Shown here: in pieces, positions 6,625-14,708 of the stretch
How the letters are laid out: each line of letters starts with the position of its first letter
Position numbering within the stretch: position 1 is the stretch's first letter
Assembly: GCA_023481025.1 (NCBI GenBank)
Contig: JAMCWV010000270.1
Span: 1-14,799, forward strand
Length of the DNA stretch: 14,799 nt
Direction of reading: 5' to 3'
From: Gammaproteobacteria bacterium
GTDB lineage: Bacteria > Pseudomonadota > Gammaproteobacteria > Enterobacterales > Alteromonadaceae
The notes under the pieces: model-generated
What the model was told of the DNA's origin: nothing
Database searches by the model: none
Seen by the model: the letters and a program-made list of their open reading frames with translations, nothing else
Program-made: the position numbers and the translations under genes

Positions 6625-7419
6625 ATGAGTCGCATTCGAACAGCCGGTTTGCTGAAGAAAAAACGCAACGGTGAGAAAATTACCGCCCTGACTGCCTACG
6701 ACTCAAGCTTTGCCAAGCTCTTTCATGAGTGCGGTGTCGATGTGCTCTTAATTGGTGATTCGCTGGGGATGGTGTTGCAAGGTCTCGACTCCACCGTCCC
6801 AGTCACCCTCGACGAAGTGGCGTATCACACCCGTTGTGTGCGCGCTGGCAGTGCCGACGCATTTGTGATTGCAGACATGCCATTTATGACTTACCCAGAG
6901 CCATTACTGGCCTGTGAGAATGCCGCTGAGCTGATGCGCGCCGGCGCCAACATGGTTAAACTTGAGGGTGGTGATTGGCTGGTTGATACTGTGCAGACAC
7001 TCACGCGTCAAGGTATTCCAGTCTGTGCCCACATCGGCTTGCTGCCACAGTCGGTCAACGTCATTGGTGGTTACAAAGTACAAGGGCGCGATGAAGCCGG
7101 TGCCCAAGCCTTAATTGACCATGCGCAAGCACTCGAAGCTGCGGGTGCTCAATTGTTAGTCGTCGAGTGTATTCCGACTCAAGTTGGCGAACGGATTTCC
7201 AAGGCATTGACCATCCCAGTGATTGGCATTGGTGCAGGTAAAGAAACCGACGGTCAAATTCTCGTCATGCACGATATGCTCGGCATGAACGCAGACTATC
7301 TACCCAAGTTTACCAAGGACTTTCTGGCGCAAGGTGGTAGTTTACGGGGTGCCGTCACCGCCTATGTTGAAGAAGTACACCAAGGCAAGTTCCCAGCACC
7401 TGAGCATTGCTTCGATTAA
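6625..7419 (+). CDS. panB: 3-methyl-2-oxobutanoate hydroxymethyltransferase (ketopantoate synthase)
   Basis: PanB transfers a one-carbon unit from 5,10-methylene-tetrahydrofolate to alpha-ketoisovalerate, giving ketopantoate, the first committed step of pantothenate and CoA synthesis. The length of 264 aa equals E. coli PanB. The TIM-barrel metal and substrate residues are present: D45 in LIGDSLGM, D84 in IADMPF, K112/E114 in KLEGG, and the catalytic E181 in VVECIP. The start has AGGAG at 6614-6618 with 6-nt spacing. A folate-pathway enzyme (folK) lies just upstream and panC follows after 32 bp, so panB and panC are probably co-transcribed. Confidence 0.98.
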   Translation: MSRIRTAGLLKKKRNGEKITALTAYDSSFAKLFHECGVDVLLIGDSLGMVLQGLDSTVPVTLDEVAYHTRCVRAGSADAFVIADMPFMTYPEPLLACENAAELMRAGANMVKLEGGDWLVDTVQTLTRQGIPVCAHIGLLPQSVNVIGGYKVQGRDEAGAQALIDHAQALEAAGAQLLVVECIPTQVGERISKALTIPVIGIGAGKETDGQILVMHDMLGMNADYLPKFTKDFLAQGGSLRGAVTAYVEEVHQGKFPAPEHCFD

Positions 7420-7451
7420 TTGCCCGTCTCCGTAGAAGGTAGCTAGCACCG

Positions 7452-8300
7452 ATGTTACACCTAGAGTCTCTCGAACAACTGCGTAGCGTTCGCCGTCAAT
7501 GGGCGGACGCCAAGGATACAGTCGCCTTTGTGCCAACCATGGGCAATCTTCACGATGGTCACTTGCGTTTAGTCGCCGCGGCAAAAAAGTTAGCCAGCAA
7601 AGTGATTGTCAGTATTTATGTGAACCCCATGCAATTTGGTGCGAATGAGGATCTCGACAAATACCCACGGACGCTTGCTGCCGATATGGCCAAGTTAGCC
7701 GACGTCGGTGCCGATGCGGTATTTACACCAGACACGCAGATGATTTACCCCCGAGGCCTCAGCGAACAAACCTATGTTGAAGTACCTGGCTTGAGCGATA
7801 TTCTGTGTGGTGCTTCGCGCCCGGGTCATTTCCGTGGGGTCGCGACCATTGTCTGTAAATTGTTAAACATGGTGCAACCGGATCACGCGGTGTTCGGCAA
7901 GAAAGATTACCAACAATTGATGGTTATTCGTCTGATGAGCCAAGATCTGTCACTGCCACTCGAAATTCACGGTATCGATACTGTGCGGGCAGACGATGGT
8001 TTAGCCTTGAGTTCACGTAATGGCTATTTAAGTGTCGCTGAGCGCCAGCAAGCCACGGCGGTTTACCGTGCCATGCAGGCGGTTGCTGAAGCCTTACAAG
8101 CCGGTCGCGATGACTACTCGCACATCGAACAAGAAGCGCAAGTGCTCTTAAAAGGTGCGGGGTTCACCCCAGATTATGTCAGCATTCGCCGCCAAGCTGA
8201 TTTGGCGCTGCCGAGCGCAGACGACTCAAAATTGGTGGTCTTGGTTGCTGCCTATTTGGGGAAAACCCGACTCATCGATAATCTAGAAATCAGACGCTAG
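7452..8300 (+). CDS. panC: Pantothenate synthetase (pantoate-beta-alanine ligase)
   Basis: PanC joins pantoate and beta-alanine through a pantoyl-adenylate intermediate. The protein is 282 aa (E. coli 283 aa). It has the nucleotidyltransferase HIGH-type motif PTMGNLHDGHL (28-38), YVNPMQFG, the beta-alanine/pantoate pocket block GHFRGVATIV, FGKKDYQQL, and the KMSKS-like ALSSRN. An AAGG about 12 nt upstream is a weak ribosome site. Its last 11 bp overlap the end of panP on the opposite strand. The intrinsic terminator at 8315-8340 probably ends its transcript. Its substrate beta-alanine would come from the panP product encoded next door. Confidence 0.98.
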   Translation: MLHLESLEQLRSVRRQWADAKDTVAFVPTMGNLHDGHLRLVAAAKKLASKVIVSIYVNPMQFGANEDLDKYPRTLAADMAKLADVGADAVFTPDTQMIYPRGLSEQTYVEVPGLSDILCGASRPGHFRGVATIVCKLLNMVQPDHAVFGKKDYQQLMVIRLMSQDLSLPLEIHGIDTVRADDGLALSSRNGYLSVAERQQATAVYRAMQAVAEALQAGRDDYSHIEQEAQVLLKGAGFTPDYVSIRRQADLALPSADDSKLVVLVAAYLGKTRLIDNLEIRR

Positions 8301-9951
8301 GCTCGTGAACCAGTAAACCACAGTGTTCTGCTGTGGTTTTAATTTGCTGCATCAAGTTTTTGGCATGGCTGGCTAACTCACGTTGCTCAGCAATAATTTC
8401 CTGCAACATAGCTTCCGTGGTTAGCGGATTAGCGAGCACACTGCGGAACACGACACTGCCTTCGTGGCCATATTGTGCCGGCGTCAACTTCGTCCGTGAC
8501 ACAAACGTTCGGCCGTTTTCGCGCTGAGTCTTCTGAATATAACGCGTCAGCGTATTGAGTAATGGCGTGATTTCTTTGATTTGCTCTGGTGTCGCGTGCG
8601 CTAAGCTCGTTTTAAGGCCATACGGCACATAGCGGTATGTCAGCAAGCACAATTCTGGGTGAGTAATGACTTCAAAGTCGTCTTGGCGATCGATTAAGTC
8701 AGCAAAGTATTTGGCCTTCTGAATGCTGGTGTCAATTAACAGCTCGTAGCCACGCCGTCCCATCACATGCAAAGCCGAATACACCAACATCGCCATACCC
8801 GGGCGCGAGCCTTCCATCGTGTGACTACCTAAGTCTTTCGAACCCCGGCGAATAATGTACTCGGCATGATGTTCAATCGCATTCACAAGGCCTGGATCTT
8901 TAAACAACACCATGCCTGCCCCCATCGGAACGTACATTTGTTTGTGCGCGTCAATGGTGACACTGTCCGCAAGTTCAATACCAGCGAGTAAAGGCCGGTA
9001 GGTCGATGACATCAGCGTGGCACCACCCCAAGCTGCGTCAACATGAAAGTGTGCACGGTACTCTTGGGCAACTTCGGCCATCGCTTGCAGCGGGTCAATA
9101 TGACCTGTTTCCGTCGTACCAGCAATGCCGACTACAGCAAGCACGCGGCCACCGCTGGCGGTAACGTCTGCCGCAGCCTTGCGTAATGCATCGATACGAA
9201 TACGATTATTCTCGTCAGTCGCTACGGTGACAATATTTTGGCGTCCAATTCCAAGTACATCGGCCGCTTTGCCAAGCGAGTAATGCCCGCGCTCCGATAC
9301 TAAAATGACCAAGCGGTTATAGCCATAGTGGCTTAAGCCGGCGGCAAGCCCTTCAGCGCCAACACCCGCAAAGCCCTTGCGTGGTGCCAGCAAATTGTTG
9401 CGAGCAACCCACAACGCGGAAATATTAGCGACGGTTCCCCCCGAACAAAATGCACCGAGCGAGTATTCCGCATTGTGCATCCAGCGGTGGTAGAACGCTT
9501 CGCTTTCGCCATAAACCAAATGATGAAGCATGCCCAACACATTGCGCTCAAGGGGAGTGAACGCTTTTGAGGTTTCAATTTTGACCAGGTTTTGGTTCAA
9601 ACCCACCATGAGTTTGGCAAGTGGCAGCAAGAAATACGGCAATGCCGATGTCATGTGGCCAATAAATCGGGGTGACGCGGTATGGACGGACTGAGCAACC
9701 AACTTTTTCAGCAATGTTTCGGTGTGGCTGGAAACAAACTCTGGCTGCTCTGGTATCGTGCTGTCAGCGAAATCTTGCTCGATTTCGTGGAGCGGACGTT
9801 CTTGCGCGACAATATGAGAAGACAGAAAATCTTCAAGATTCTCTGACAAATGTTTCTCAATTTGACCCAAGGTAGAGTCTGGAGCTTCCGGCACCGTAAA
9901 GATGCGGAACAACGACTCCATGCTGACCTCAGCGGTTGTTTTGGGCGCCAC
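8290..9951 (-). CDS. panP: PLP-dependent aspartate 1-decarboxylase (PanP, PanD replacement)
   Basis: Group II PLP decarboxylase related to glutamate decarboxylase. PanP makes beta-alanine from aspartate in vibrios and related bacteria that lack the pyruvoyl enzyme PanD. The fold-type I core has CSGGTVANISALWVARN (169-185), HVDAAWGG (303-310) and the PLP lysine K337 in DAHKQMYVPMGAG. The N-terminal MESLFRIFTVPE is typical of this subgroup. At 553 aa it fits PanP. The GTG at 9951 has AGGAG with 6-nt spacing. ATG at 9921 is an alternative with GAGG about 5 nt away, but it would lose ten residues that look translated. The position beside panBC strongly supports aspartate rather than glutamate as substrate; sequence alone does not prove this. 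It ends the minus-strand run and may also have its own promoter at 9997-10025. Confidence 0.9.
   Translation of the reverse strand: MAPKTTAEVSMESLFRIFTVPEAPDSTLGQIEKHLSENLEDFLSSHIVAQERPLHEIEQDFADSTIPEQPEFVSSHTETLLKKLVAQSVHTASPRFIGHMTSALPYFLLPLAKLMVGLNQNLVKIETSKAFTPLERNVLGMLHHLVYGESEAFYHRWMHNAEYSLGAFCSGGTVANISALWVARNNLLAPRKGFAGVGAEGLAAGLSHYGYNRLVILVSERGHYSLGKAADVLGIGRQNIVTVATDENNRIRIDALRKAAADVTASGGRVLAVVGIAGTTETGHIDPLQAMAEVAQEYRAHFHVDAAWGGATLMSSTYRPLLAGIELADSVTIDAHKQMYVPMGAGMVLFKDPGLVNAIEHHAEYIIRRGSKDLGSHTMEGSRPGMAMLVYSALHVMGRRGYELLIDTSIQKAKYFADLIDRQDDFEVITHPELCLLTYRYVPYGLKTSLAHATPEQIKEITPLLNTLTRYIQKTQRENGRTFVSRTKLTPAQYGHEGSVVFRSVLANPLTTEAMLQEIIAEQRELASHAKNLMQQIKTTAEHCGLLVHEPSV
8315..8340 (+). 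terminator. Intrinsic terminator of panBC, inside the 3' end of panP
   Basis: A perfect 9-bp stem, AAACCACAG (8315-8323) and CTGTGGTTT (8331-8339), encloses the 7-nt loop TGTTCTG. On the plus strand it is followed by TTTTAATTT, so it best terminates transcripts coming from panC, 14 bp past its stop. The same bases encode Thr-Ala-Glu-His-Cys-Gly near the panP C-terminus. On the minus strand only three T follow the stem, so it should be weak in that direction. Confidence 0.8.
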
Positions 9952-9996
9952 GCAATTCTCCTGACTGAAAATTTTGAGCCGGCAACTCTAGCACAT

Positions 9997-10025
9997 ATGT
10001 AGCCTGCCTCGCTACATTGAGTATA
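9997..10025 (-). promoter_or_regulatory. Inverted repeat and candidate -10 upstream of panP
   Basis: ATGTAGC (9997-10003) and GCTACAT (10011-10017) form a perfect 7-bp inverted repeat around a 7-bp spacer. On the minus strand TATACT (10020-10025), a good -10 match, lies just before it, so the repeat would begin at about +1. No strong -35 is visible. It is not followed by a T-run on either strand, so an operator or leader hairpin is more likely than a terminator. The gap between the methyltransferase gene and panP is 78 bp, the widest in the minus-strand run. Confidence 0.4.
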
Positions 10026-10029
10026 GTCG

Positions 10030-10755
10030 CTATGAAAGTAAAGCCTCATGTACCGCCGCTAATTCATCGGCGGCTAGCAGCTGGGGCTGGGTCAATTTGC
10101 TCGACAAGTGCCAAAGTGCCTGACCACTGGCCTGATACTTACGCTCAAACGGCGTAATCGGTTCTAAGTCGGCTGGCAATTCTGTAACGGTTGCCACAAC
10201 TTGCAAACAATTGAGTGCAAGAGCAAACTCTTCAAGGTAAATCGGCCAATTGCTGCGCATTTCTAACTCGCCTCCGAGCTTCACTAGCGCAGGAAAAACC
10301 GGCGCGCCATGCCAGCGGCGCCCTAAATGCTTTTTCTTCGGCCACGGGTTCGGATACAAAATAAAATGCTTGCTCACCGGCCATTCTGCGGCGTGCGCGA
10401 GGCGCCAAAAGTCATTCAAGTCGGCACGCACCAATAAGTATTCACCGGTTTCGCCGTAGCGCTGGTGGGCCACGTGCTTACCCAACCGATGCGCCGACTT
10501 ATCGACCCCAATCACGAGTGCTTCCGGGTACTTTGCGGCCAAGTAAGCCGTGCTTTCGCCGACCCCACAACAGGAGTCGAGAATTAACGGCTTGTTGGTC
10601 GTTTGTAACAGCCGGTCCACTTCGGCGAACGCCGCTTCGCTATGGGCGGCGTATGGCTTTTGAAAGTTCGAGTGCCAATAGCGCGCAACGGCGCTGGGCA
10701 AGTCTTCGTGCGGGCCAGTCTGATTGCTGCTAATACTGCGCGAGTGCTGCTGCAT
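10030..10755 (-). CDS. TrmB-like SAM-dependent methyltransferase (paralogue)
   Basis: Rossmann-fold methyltransferase of the tRNA (guanine-N7) family (Methyltransf_4), 241 aa. The SAM site is LDSCCGVGES (59-68), followed by VIGVDKS (81-87) and RADLNDF (110-116). The family block YPNPWPKKKHLGRRWH (134-149) and a C-terminal TPFERKYQASG (201-211) are also present. Compared with E. coli TrmB, the His, Arg, Thr and Glu of the active region are kept (H143, R146, T201, E204). The catalytic Asp of FPDPW is Asn (N136), and the Arg near the N-terminus (R26 in E. coli) is replaced in SNQTGPHEDL. It therefore resembles a paralogue seen in marine gammaproteobacteria rather than trmB itself, and its substrate is unknown. 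The start is 3 nt after the yadH stop with AGGGGTGAG upstream, so it is co-transcribed with yadGH. Confidence 0.8.
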   Translation of the reverse strand: MQQHSRSISSNQTGPHEDLPSAVARYWHSNFQKPYAAHSEAAFAEVDRLLQTTNKPLILDSCCGVGESTAYLAAKYPEALVIGVDKSAHRLGKHVAHQRYGETGEYLLVRADLNDFWRLAHAAEWPVSKHFILYPNPWPKKKHLGRRWHGAPVFPALVKLGGELEMRSNWPIYLEEFALALNCLQVVATVTELPADLEPITPFERKYQASGQALWHLSSKLTQPQLLAADELAAVHEALLS

Positions 10756-10758
10756 GGT

Positions 10759-11532
10759 TTAGGTTCTCACCCCTGTGCCACGCTTCAGGAGGTACCATGC
10801 CAAGGTGAAAAATGCGGCGTTAAATACCAGTAAAACAGCAATCGCAATCATCGGTTGGATATCTGAAACCCCAATAAATCCGTATCGAAAGCCGTTGACC
10901 ATGTAAATAATCGGATTAAATTGCGACACCCCCTGCCAAAAGCTTGGCAGTAAGGTAATCGAGTAAAATACCCCACCTAAATACGTCAGCGGCGTCAGCA
11001 CAAACGTTGGGATAATCGAAATGTCATCGAACGACTTCGCAAACATCGCGTTTAATAAGCCGCCAAGCGCAAACAAAGTCGCGGTGAGAATCACGGTCGC
11101 AATAATCATCGTGATACTTTGAATTTGCAACGGCACAAAAAAGCCTGACACCAAAGTGACGATAATCGCTACGAGTAAAGCACGGGCAACTCCGCCGCCA
11201 ACATAACCAAGGATAATTGTGATGTTCGATACCGGCGCAACGAGCATCTCTTCGAGGTTACGCTGGAATTTTGCACTAAAGAACGACGACGCCACATTTG
11301 AATAAGCATTGGTAATCACCGACATCATAATTAAGCCGGGAACAATAAACTCCATGTAGCTCACACCGCCCATTTCACCGATACGCGAGCCAATTAAGCT
11401 GCCGAAAATAATGAAATAAAGCGTCATAGTGATCGCTGGGGGTACTAATGTCTGCACCCAAATCCGCAGAAAACGCGTGCACTCTTTTATCCAGATGGTT
11501 TTCAGTGCCGTAAAATAAATTGGGTTACGCAT
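10759..11532 (-). CDS. yadH: ABC-2 type transporter permease, YadH family
   Basis: Integral inner-membrane subunit of an ABC-2 transporter, 257 aa (E. coli YadH 256 aa), with about six hydrophobic segments. Conserved stretches include RIWVQTLVPPAITMTLYFI near the N-terminus, FIVPGLIMMSVITNAY, KFQRNLEEMLVAPV, the ABC-2 signature region SFDDISIIPTFVLTPLTYLGG, and NPIIYMVNGFRYGF. I chose ATG at 11532 rather than the further upstream start at 11568. It has AAGGAG 10 nt upstream, matches the family length, and overlaps the yadG stop by 8 bp, which is typical of translational coupling. The transported substrate is not known. In E. coli yadGH also lies close to the pan genes. Confidence 0.94.
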   Translation of the reverse strand: MRNPIYFTALKTIWIKECTRFLRIWVQTLVPPAITMTLYFIIFGSLIGSRIGEMGGVSYMEFIVPGLIMMSVITNAYSNVASSFFSAKFQRNLEEMLVAPVSNITIILGYVGGGVARALLVAIIVTLVSGFFVPLQIQSITMIIATVILTATLFALGGLLNAMFAKSFDDISIIPTFVLTPLTYLGGVFYSITLLPSFWQGVSQFNPIIYMVNGFRYGFIGVSDIQPMIAIAVLLVFNAAFFTLAWYLLKRGTGVRT

Positions 11533-12466
11533 GTACTGCAGACTCCTTGGTTTCTCGACCTTGCTCAACTAAGTTGACGAATAGCTCTTCGAGACGGTTT
11601 GCTTTGTTGCGCATCGACAGCACTTTAATCTTCTGTGCCGACAGCTCAGTAAACACGGAATTTAAACCTGCCGATTTAGCCACATCCACTTCAATGGTGT
11701 GATCGTCCAGCACGCGCATGGTCGCAGACTCTATCATCGGTGGCGTTTCCGCTGGTTCTAAATCCAGCACAAAGGTTTCGACATTTAGCTTGTTCAGCAG
11801 TGCCTTCATGGTGGTGTTTTCGATAATCTGGCCCTTGTCGATAATACCGATATTGCGACAGAGCATTTCCGCTTCTTCCAGATAATGCGTGGTCAAAATA
11901 ATCGTCACACCTTCTTTGTTAATGCGGGTTAGAAACTCCCACATTGACCGCCGCAGCTCGATGTCCACGCCTGCGGTTGGTTCGTCCAGAATCAGGAGTT
12001 TCGGTTCGTGCAGCAAGGCGCGGGCAATCATTAGCCGGCGTTTCATGCCACCAGACAGGTTGCGAGCGCGCTCATTGCGTTTTTCCCACAAGCCTAACTG
12101 CTTCAAGTATTTCTCAGCGCGCTCTTTGGCTAATGTGCGAGAAACCCCATAGTAGCCCGCCTGATTGATGACAATTTGCAGTAAAGTTTCGAACTGATTG
12201 AAATTAAACTCTTGGGGAACCAAGCCAATATGCTGCTTCACTTCATTAATGTGTGTGTCTAAGTCATAGCCAAACACTTTCACTGAACCAGAGGTTTTGT
12301 TCACCAGTGATGAAATAATCCCGATGGTTGTCGATTTGCCGGCCCCATTTGGGCCAAGCAGCGCATAAAAATCGCCTTGTTTTACCGTGAGGTCTAATCC
12401 TTTCAGTGCTTCAAAACCACCACGATACGTTTTGCGCAATTCACTGATTTCCAGTGCGTACGTCAT
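11525..12466 (-). CDS. yadG: ABC transporter ATP-binding protein, YadG family
   Basis: Cytoplasmic ATPase partner of the YadH permease, 313 aa (E. coli 308 aa). The nucleotide-binding domain has Walker A GPNGAGKST (38-46), Q-loop GLVPQEFNF, signature LSGGMKRR (137-144), Walker B LLILDEPTAGVD (157-168) and the switch His in TTHYLEEAE (H194). About 90 C-terminal residues form the small extra domain common in ABC-2 ATPases. The ATG at 12466 has CGGAG with 7-nt spacing. The gene follows ubiX after 18 bp and overlaps yadH by 8 bp. The substrate is uncharacterised; related ABC-2 systems move lipids, polysaccharides or drugs. Confidence 0.95.
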   Translation of the reverse strand: MTYALEISELRKTYRGGFEALKGLDLTVKQGDFYALLGPNGAGKSTTIGIISSLVNKTSGSVKVFGYDLDTHINEVKQHIGLVPQEFNFNQFETLLQIVINQAGYYGVSRTLAKERAEKYLKQLGLWEKRNERARNLSGGMKRRLMIARALLHEPKLLILDEPTAGVDIELRRSMWEFLTRINKEGVTIILTTHYLEEAEMLCRNIGIIDKGQIIENTTMKALLNKLNVETFVLDLEPAETPPMIESATMRVLDDHTIEVDVAKSAGLNSVFTELSAQKIKVLSMRNKANRLEELFVNLVEQGRETKESAVHA

Positions 12467-12484
12467 ATCAATCTCCGAAATAGC

Positions 12485-13123
12485 TTATTTGGCGCGCGAG
12501 TCATAGCCCCAGCGCGGCATAATATCTTGGTCTAAACCTAAGTGGTCGAGAATGCGGGCGACAATAAAATCGACAAGATCTTGAATCGATGTCGGTTGGT
12601 GATAAAACCCAGGCGCAGCAGGCATAATCACCACGCCCATATTGGCGAGGGTCAGCATGTGCTGTAAATGAATACTGTGCAGCGGTGTCTCACGCGGGAC
12701 GATAATCAACTGTCCGCGTTCTTTCAGAATCACATCAGCAGCACGTTCAATCAAGTTATCACTTGCCCCCGAAGCAATTGCGGACAAGGTACCGGTGGAA
12801 CATGGTACCACCACCATGCGCTTGGGCGCGGCCGAACCCGAGGCTACGGGAGAAAACCACTCTTCCTTGCCAAACACTTTTAATTGGTCTGTGCTGACAC
12901 CAAAACGCGCACACAAGACTTCTTGAATTGCTGCGGGAGCACCCGGCAACTTTAAGTTTTCTTCAGTGGCAAACACCACCCGCGCGGCACTTGAGATGAG
13001 CAAATAAACTTGTTGCTTCTGCGCCAGCAAACATTCGAGCAAGCGCAACGCATAAGGCGCGCCCGAGGCACCTGTTATGGCAACCGTGATCCGCTGATCC
13101 GTATGCCTTTCGTGATCATGCAT
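12485..13123 (-). CDS. ubiX: Flavin prenyltransferase UbiX
   Basis: UbiX attaches a dimethylallyl group to FMN, making the prenylated flavin cofactor used by the decarboxylase UbiD in ubiquinone synthesis. The 212-aa protein has [14 protein letters not shown] (17-30) at the start of the flavodoxin-like fold, the conserved [27 protein letters not shown] segment, [10 protein letters not shown], and [12 protein letters not shown] near the C-terminus. The ATG at 13123 has GGAGG with 6-nt spacing. It lies 22 bp after mpl and 18 bp before yadG, so it belongs to the same transcription unit. ubiD is not in this window. Confidence 0.96.
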   Translation of the reverse strand: MHDHERHTDQRITVAITGASGAPYALRLLECLLAQKQQVYLLISSAARVVFATEENLKLPGAPAAIQEVLCARFGVSTDQLKVFGKEEWFSPVASGSAAPKRMVVVPCSTGTLSAIASGASDNLIERAADVILKERGQLIIVPRETPLHSIHLQHMLTLANMGVVIMPAAPGFYHQPTSIQDLVDFIVARILDHLGLDQDIMPRWGYDSRAK

Positions 13124-13145
13124 AGCTTGCCTCCATCTCGGCAGA

Positions 13146-14534
13146 TTAATTCGTTCGAGCTGCTAAGCCATCGAGTAAACGTTGATGAATACCACCAAAC
13201 CCGCCATTGCTCATAATGACCCAGTGTTCCTGAGCGTGTTCACGCGCTAACAAAGCCGCAGCTAATTCTGCGACTGATTCACAGACAACCACCTGATCAT
13301 TGCTTTCGCATAACTGCCCTGCTAAGTCCCACGTGTGTAACTCGTTGAGCGCATACACGGCGTCGGCCTCGGCAAACGCATTTGCTAAGGTGTGTCGATG
13401 CACGCCTGCTTTCATTGTATTCGAGCGAGGCTCAAAGACGGCAACAATGCGCGCAGTTGGGCCAAACCGGGCGCGCATCGCTTGCAATGTTGTCGCAATT
13501 GCCGTCGGGTGATGGGCGAAATCATCATACACCGATACGCCTGCAACCGTGCCGCGTAACTGTAATCGCCGCGCCGGCGCTGTAAACTCAGCTAACGCCT
13601 GCGCAGACGAGTGCAAATCGACACCAACTTGCAATGCAGCTAGCATCGCCATGACCGCATTCGCAACATTATGTTTACCGAGCAGCGACCAGGTCACACA
13701 GGCTTGTTTTTCGCCGTCAAAGTATAGCGTAAAACCAGTACCGGCTTCGTCCTGGAGCTGGGCTTCCCAACCGAGGCCGGATAAGCGATTGCCCGGCATC
13801 AGTAATTGCTGCAAACCAACCTGTTGCGACCAACAACCAGACGCCAGCACGTCTTGCAGTGCGTGCTCTTGTCGCGGCGAAATAATCGTGCCGTCGCGAG
13901 GTACTGTACGCAACAAGTAGCTAAATTGTTTTTGAATCGCGGCTAAATCGGCAAAAATATCCGCATGGTCGAACTCTAAGTTGTTCAATACCAAGGTGTC
14001 GGCAAAGTAGTGCAAAAACTTCGACCGTTTGTCGAAGAAAGCCGTGTCGTACTCGTCGGCTTCAACCACAAAGTAGTCACTGTCGGTTAACCGTGCCGTT
14101 TGGCCAAACGGTTGCACAACACCGCCAATTAAATAACTTGGGTTCTTTTCAGCTTGGTGAAGAATCCATACCAACATCGACGCTGTCGTGGTTTTGCCAT
14201 GGGTACCTGCCACTGCTAGTACATGCTTGCTACGCAAAATCTGCTCGCCTAGCCACTGCGGCCCGGATATGTAGGGCAACCGCCGAGCAAGCACTTCTTC
14301 CACCAAGGGATGCCCACGACTCAAGGCATTACCGATAATCACTAAATCAGGAGCCGGATCGAGCTGGTTTAAATCGTCATCGCGACACAGGTCAATTCCA
14401 AGCGCTTCAAGCTGTGTGCTCATCGGCGGATAAACGTTCTTATCAGAGCCAGTCACGCGATGGCCAAGGCTTTGTGCCAACGCGGCAATTCCGCCCATGA
14501 AGGTGCCACAAATACCGAGCACATGAATATGCAT
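13146..14534 (-). CDS. mpl: UDP-N-acetylmuramate:L-alanyl-gamma-D-glutamyl-meso-diaminopimelate ligase
   Basis: Mpl recycles cell-wall tripeptide by ligating it directly to UDP-MurNAc in the cytosol. It is a Mur ligase of 462 aa (E. coli 457 aa). [15 protein letters not shown] opens the N-terminal Rossmann domain. The ATP-binding loop is GTHGKTTT (110-117). [27 protein letters not shown] and [10 protein letters not shown] are diagnostic of Mpl, and [10 protein letters not shown] and [17 protein letters not shown] complete the C-terminus. The frame is open to 14696, but the extra 54 residues cover the intergenic region and lack homology. ATG at 14534 matches the family start and has AGGA 8 nt upstream. 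mpl is the first gene of the minus-strand run and is divergent from the probable fbp gene, as in E. coli. Confidence 0.97.
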   Translation of the reverse strand: MHIHVLGICGTFMGGIAALAQSLGHRVTGSDKNVYPPMSTQLEALGIDLCRDDDLNQLDPAPDLVIIGNALSRGHPLVEEVLARRLPYISGPQWLGEQILRSKHVLAVAGTHGKTTTASMLVWILHQAEKNPSYLIGGVVQPFGQTARLTDSDYFVVEADEYDTAFFDKRSKFLHYFADTLVLNNLEFDHADIFADLAAIQKQFSYLLRTVPRDGTIISPRQEHALQDVLASGCWSQQVGLQQLLMPGNRLSGLGWEAQLQDEAGTGFTLYFDGEKQACVTWSLLGKHNVANAVMAMLAALQVGVDLHSSAQALAEFTAPARRLQLRGTVAGVSVYDDFAHHPTAIATTLQAMRARFGPTARIVAVFEPRSNTMKAGVHRHTLANAFAEADAVYALNELHTWDLAGQLCESNDQVVVCESVAELAAALLAREHAQEHWVIMSNGGFGGIHQRLLDGLAARTN

Positions 14535-14708
14535 AGCCGCTGTCCTACTCCTTTTGATATAGCACACGATTGTATCACCTCGTCCACATTCGATCATCAT
14601 TACAAATCTGCAGGCTGCTGTTAAAAAAGAAGCATCCGCAGACAAATTCGGGTACACTACAGGGCGTTTCCGGCAACGACCTAAACGCAAAATCAACAGA
14701 GGCTAATC
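14535..14708. promoter_or_regulatory. Divergent mpl / fbp promoter region
   Basis: A 174-bp gap between two divergent genes. On the minus strand TACAAT (14569-14574; 5 of 6 to TATAAT) is a likely mpl -10, with only a poor -35 17 bp upstream; AAAGGAG follows it as a possible ribosome site. On the plus strand TACACT (14653-14658) is a possible -10 for the downstream gene. No clear operator or terminator is seen. Confidence 0.4.

Noticed and set aside
9997..10017. Inverted repeat as terminator of the methyltransferase gene
   Set aside because: No T-run follows on the minus strand and the stem is only 7 bp with a 7-nt loop.
13549..13920. 123-codon plus-strand open frame
   Set aside because: It is antisense to mpl, is low-complexity Ser/Cys/Ala-rich, and has no ribosome site or family resemblance.
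14535..14696. 54-residue N-terminal extension of mpl
   Set aside because: It covers the divergent promoter region and contains the likely -10. Mpl proteins start at [11 protein letters not shown].
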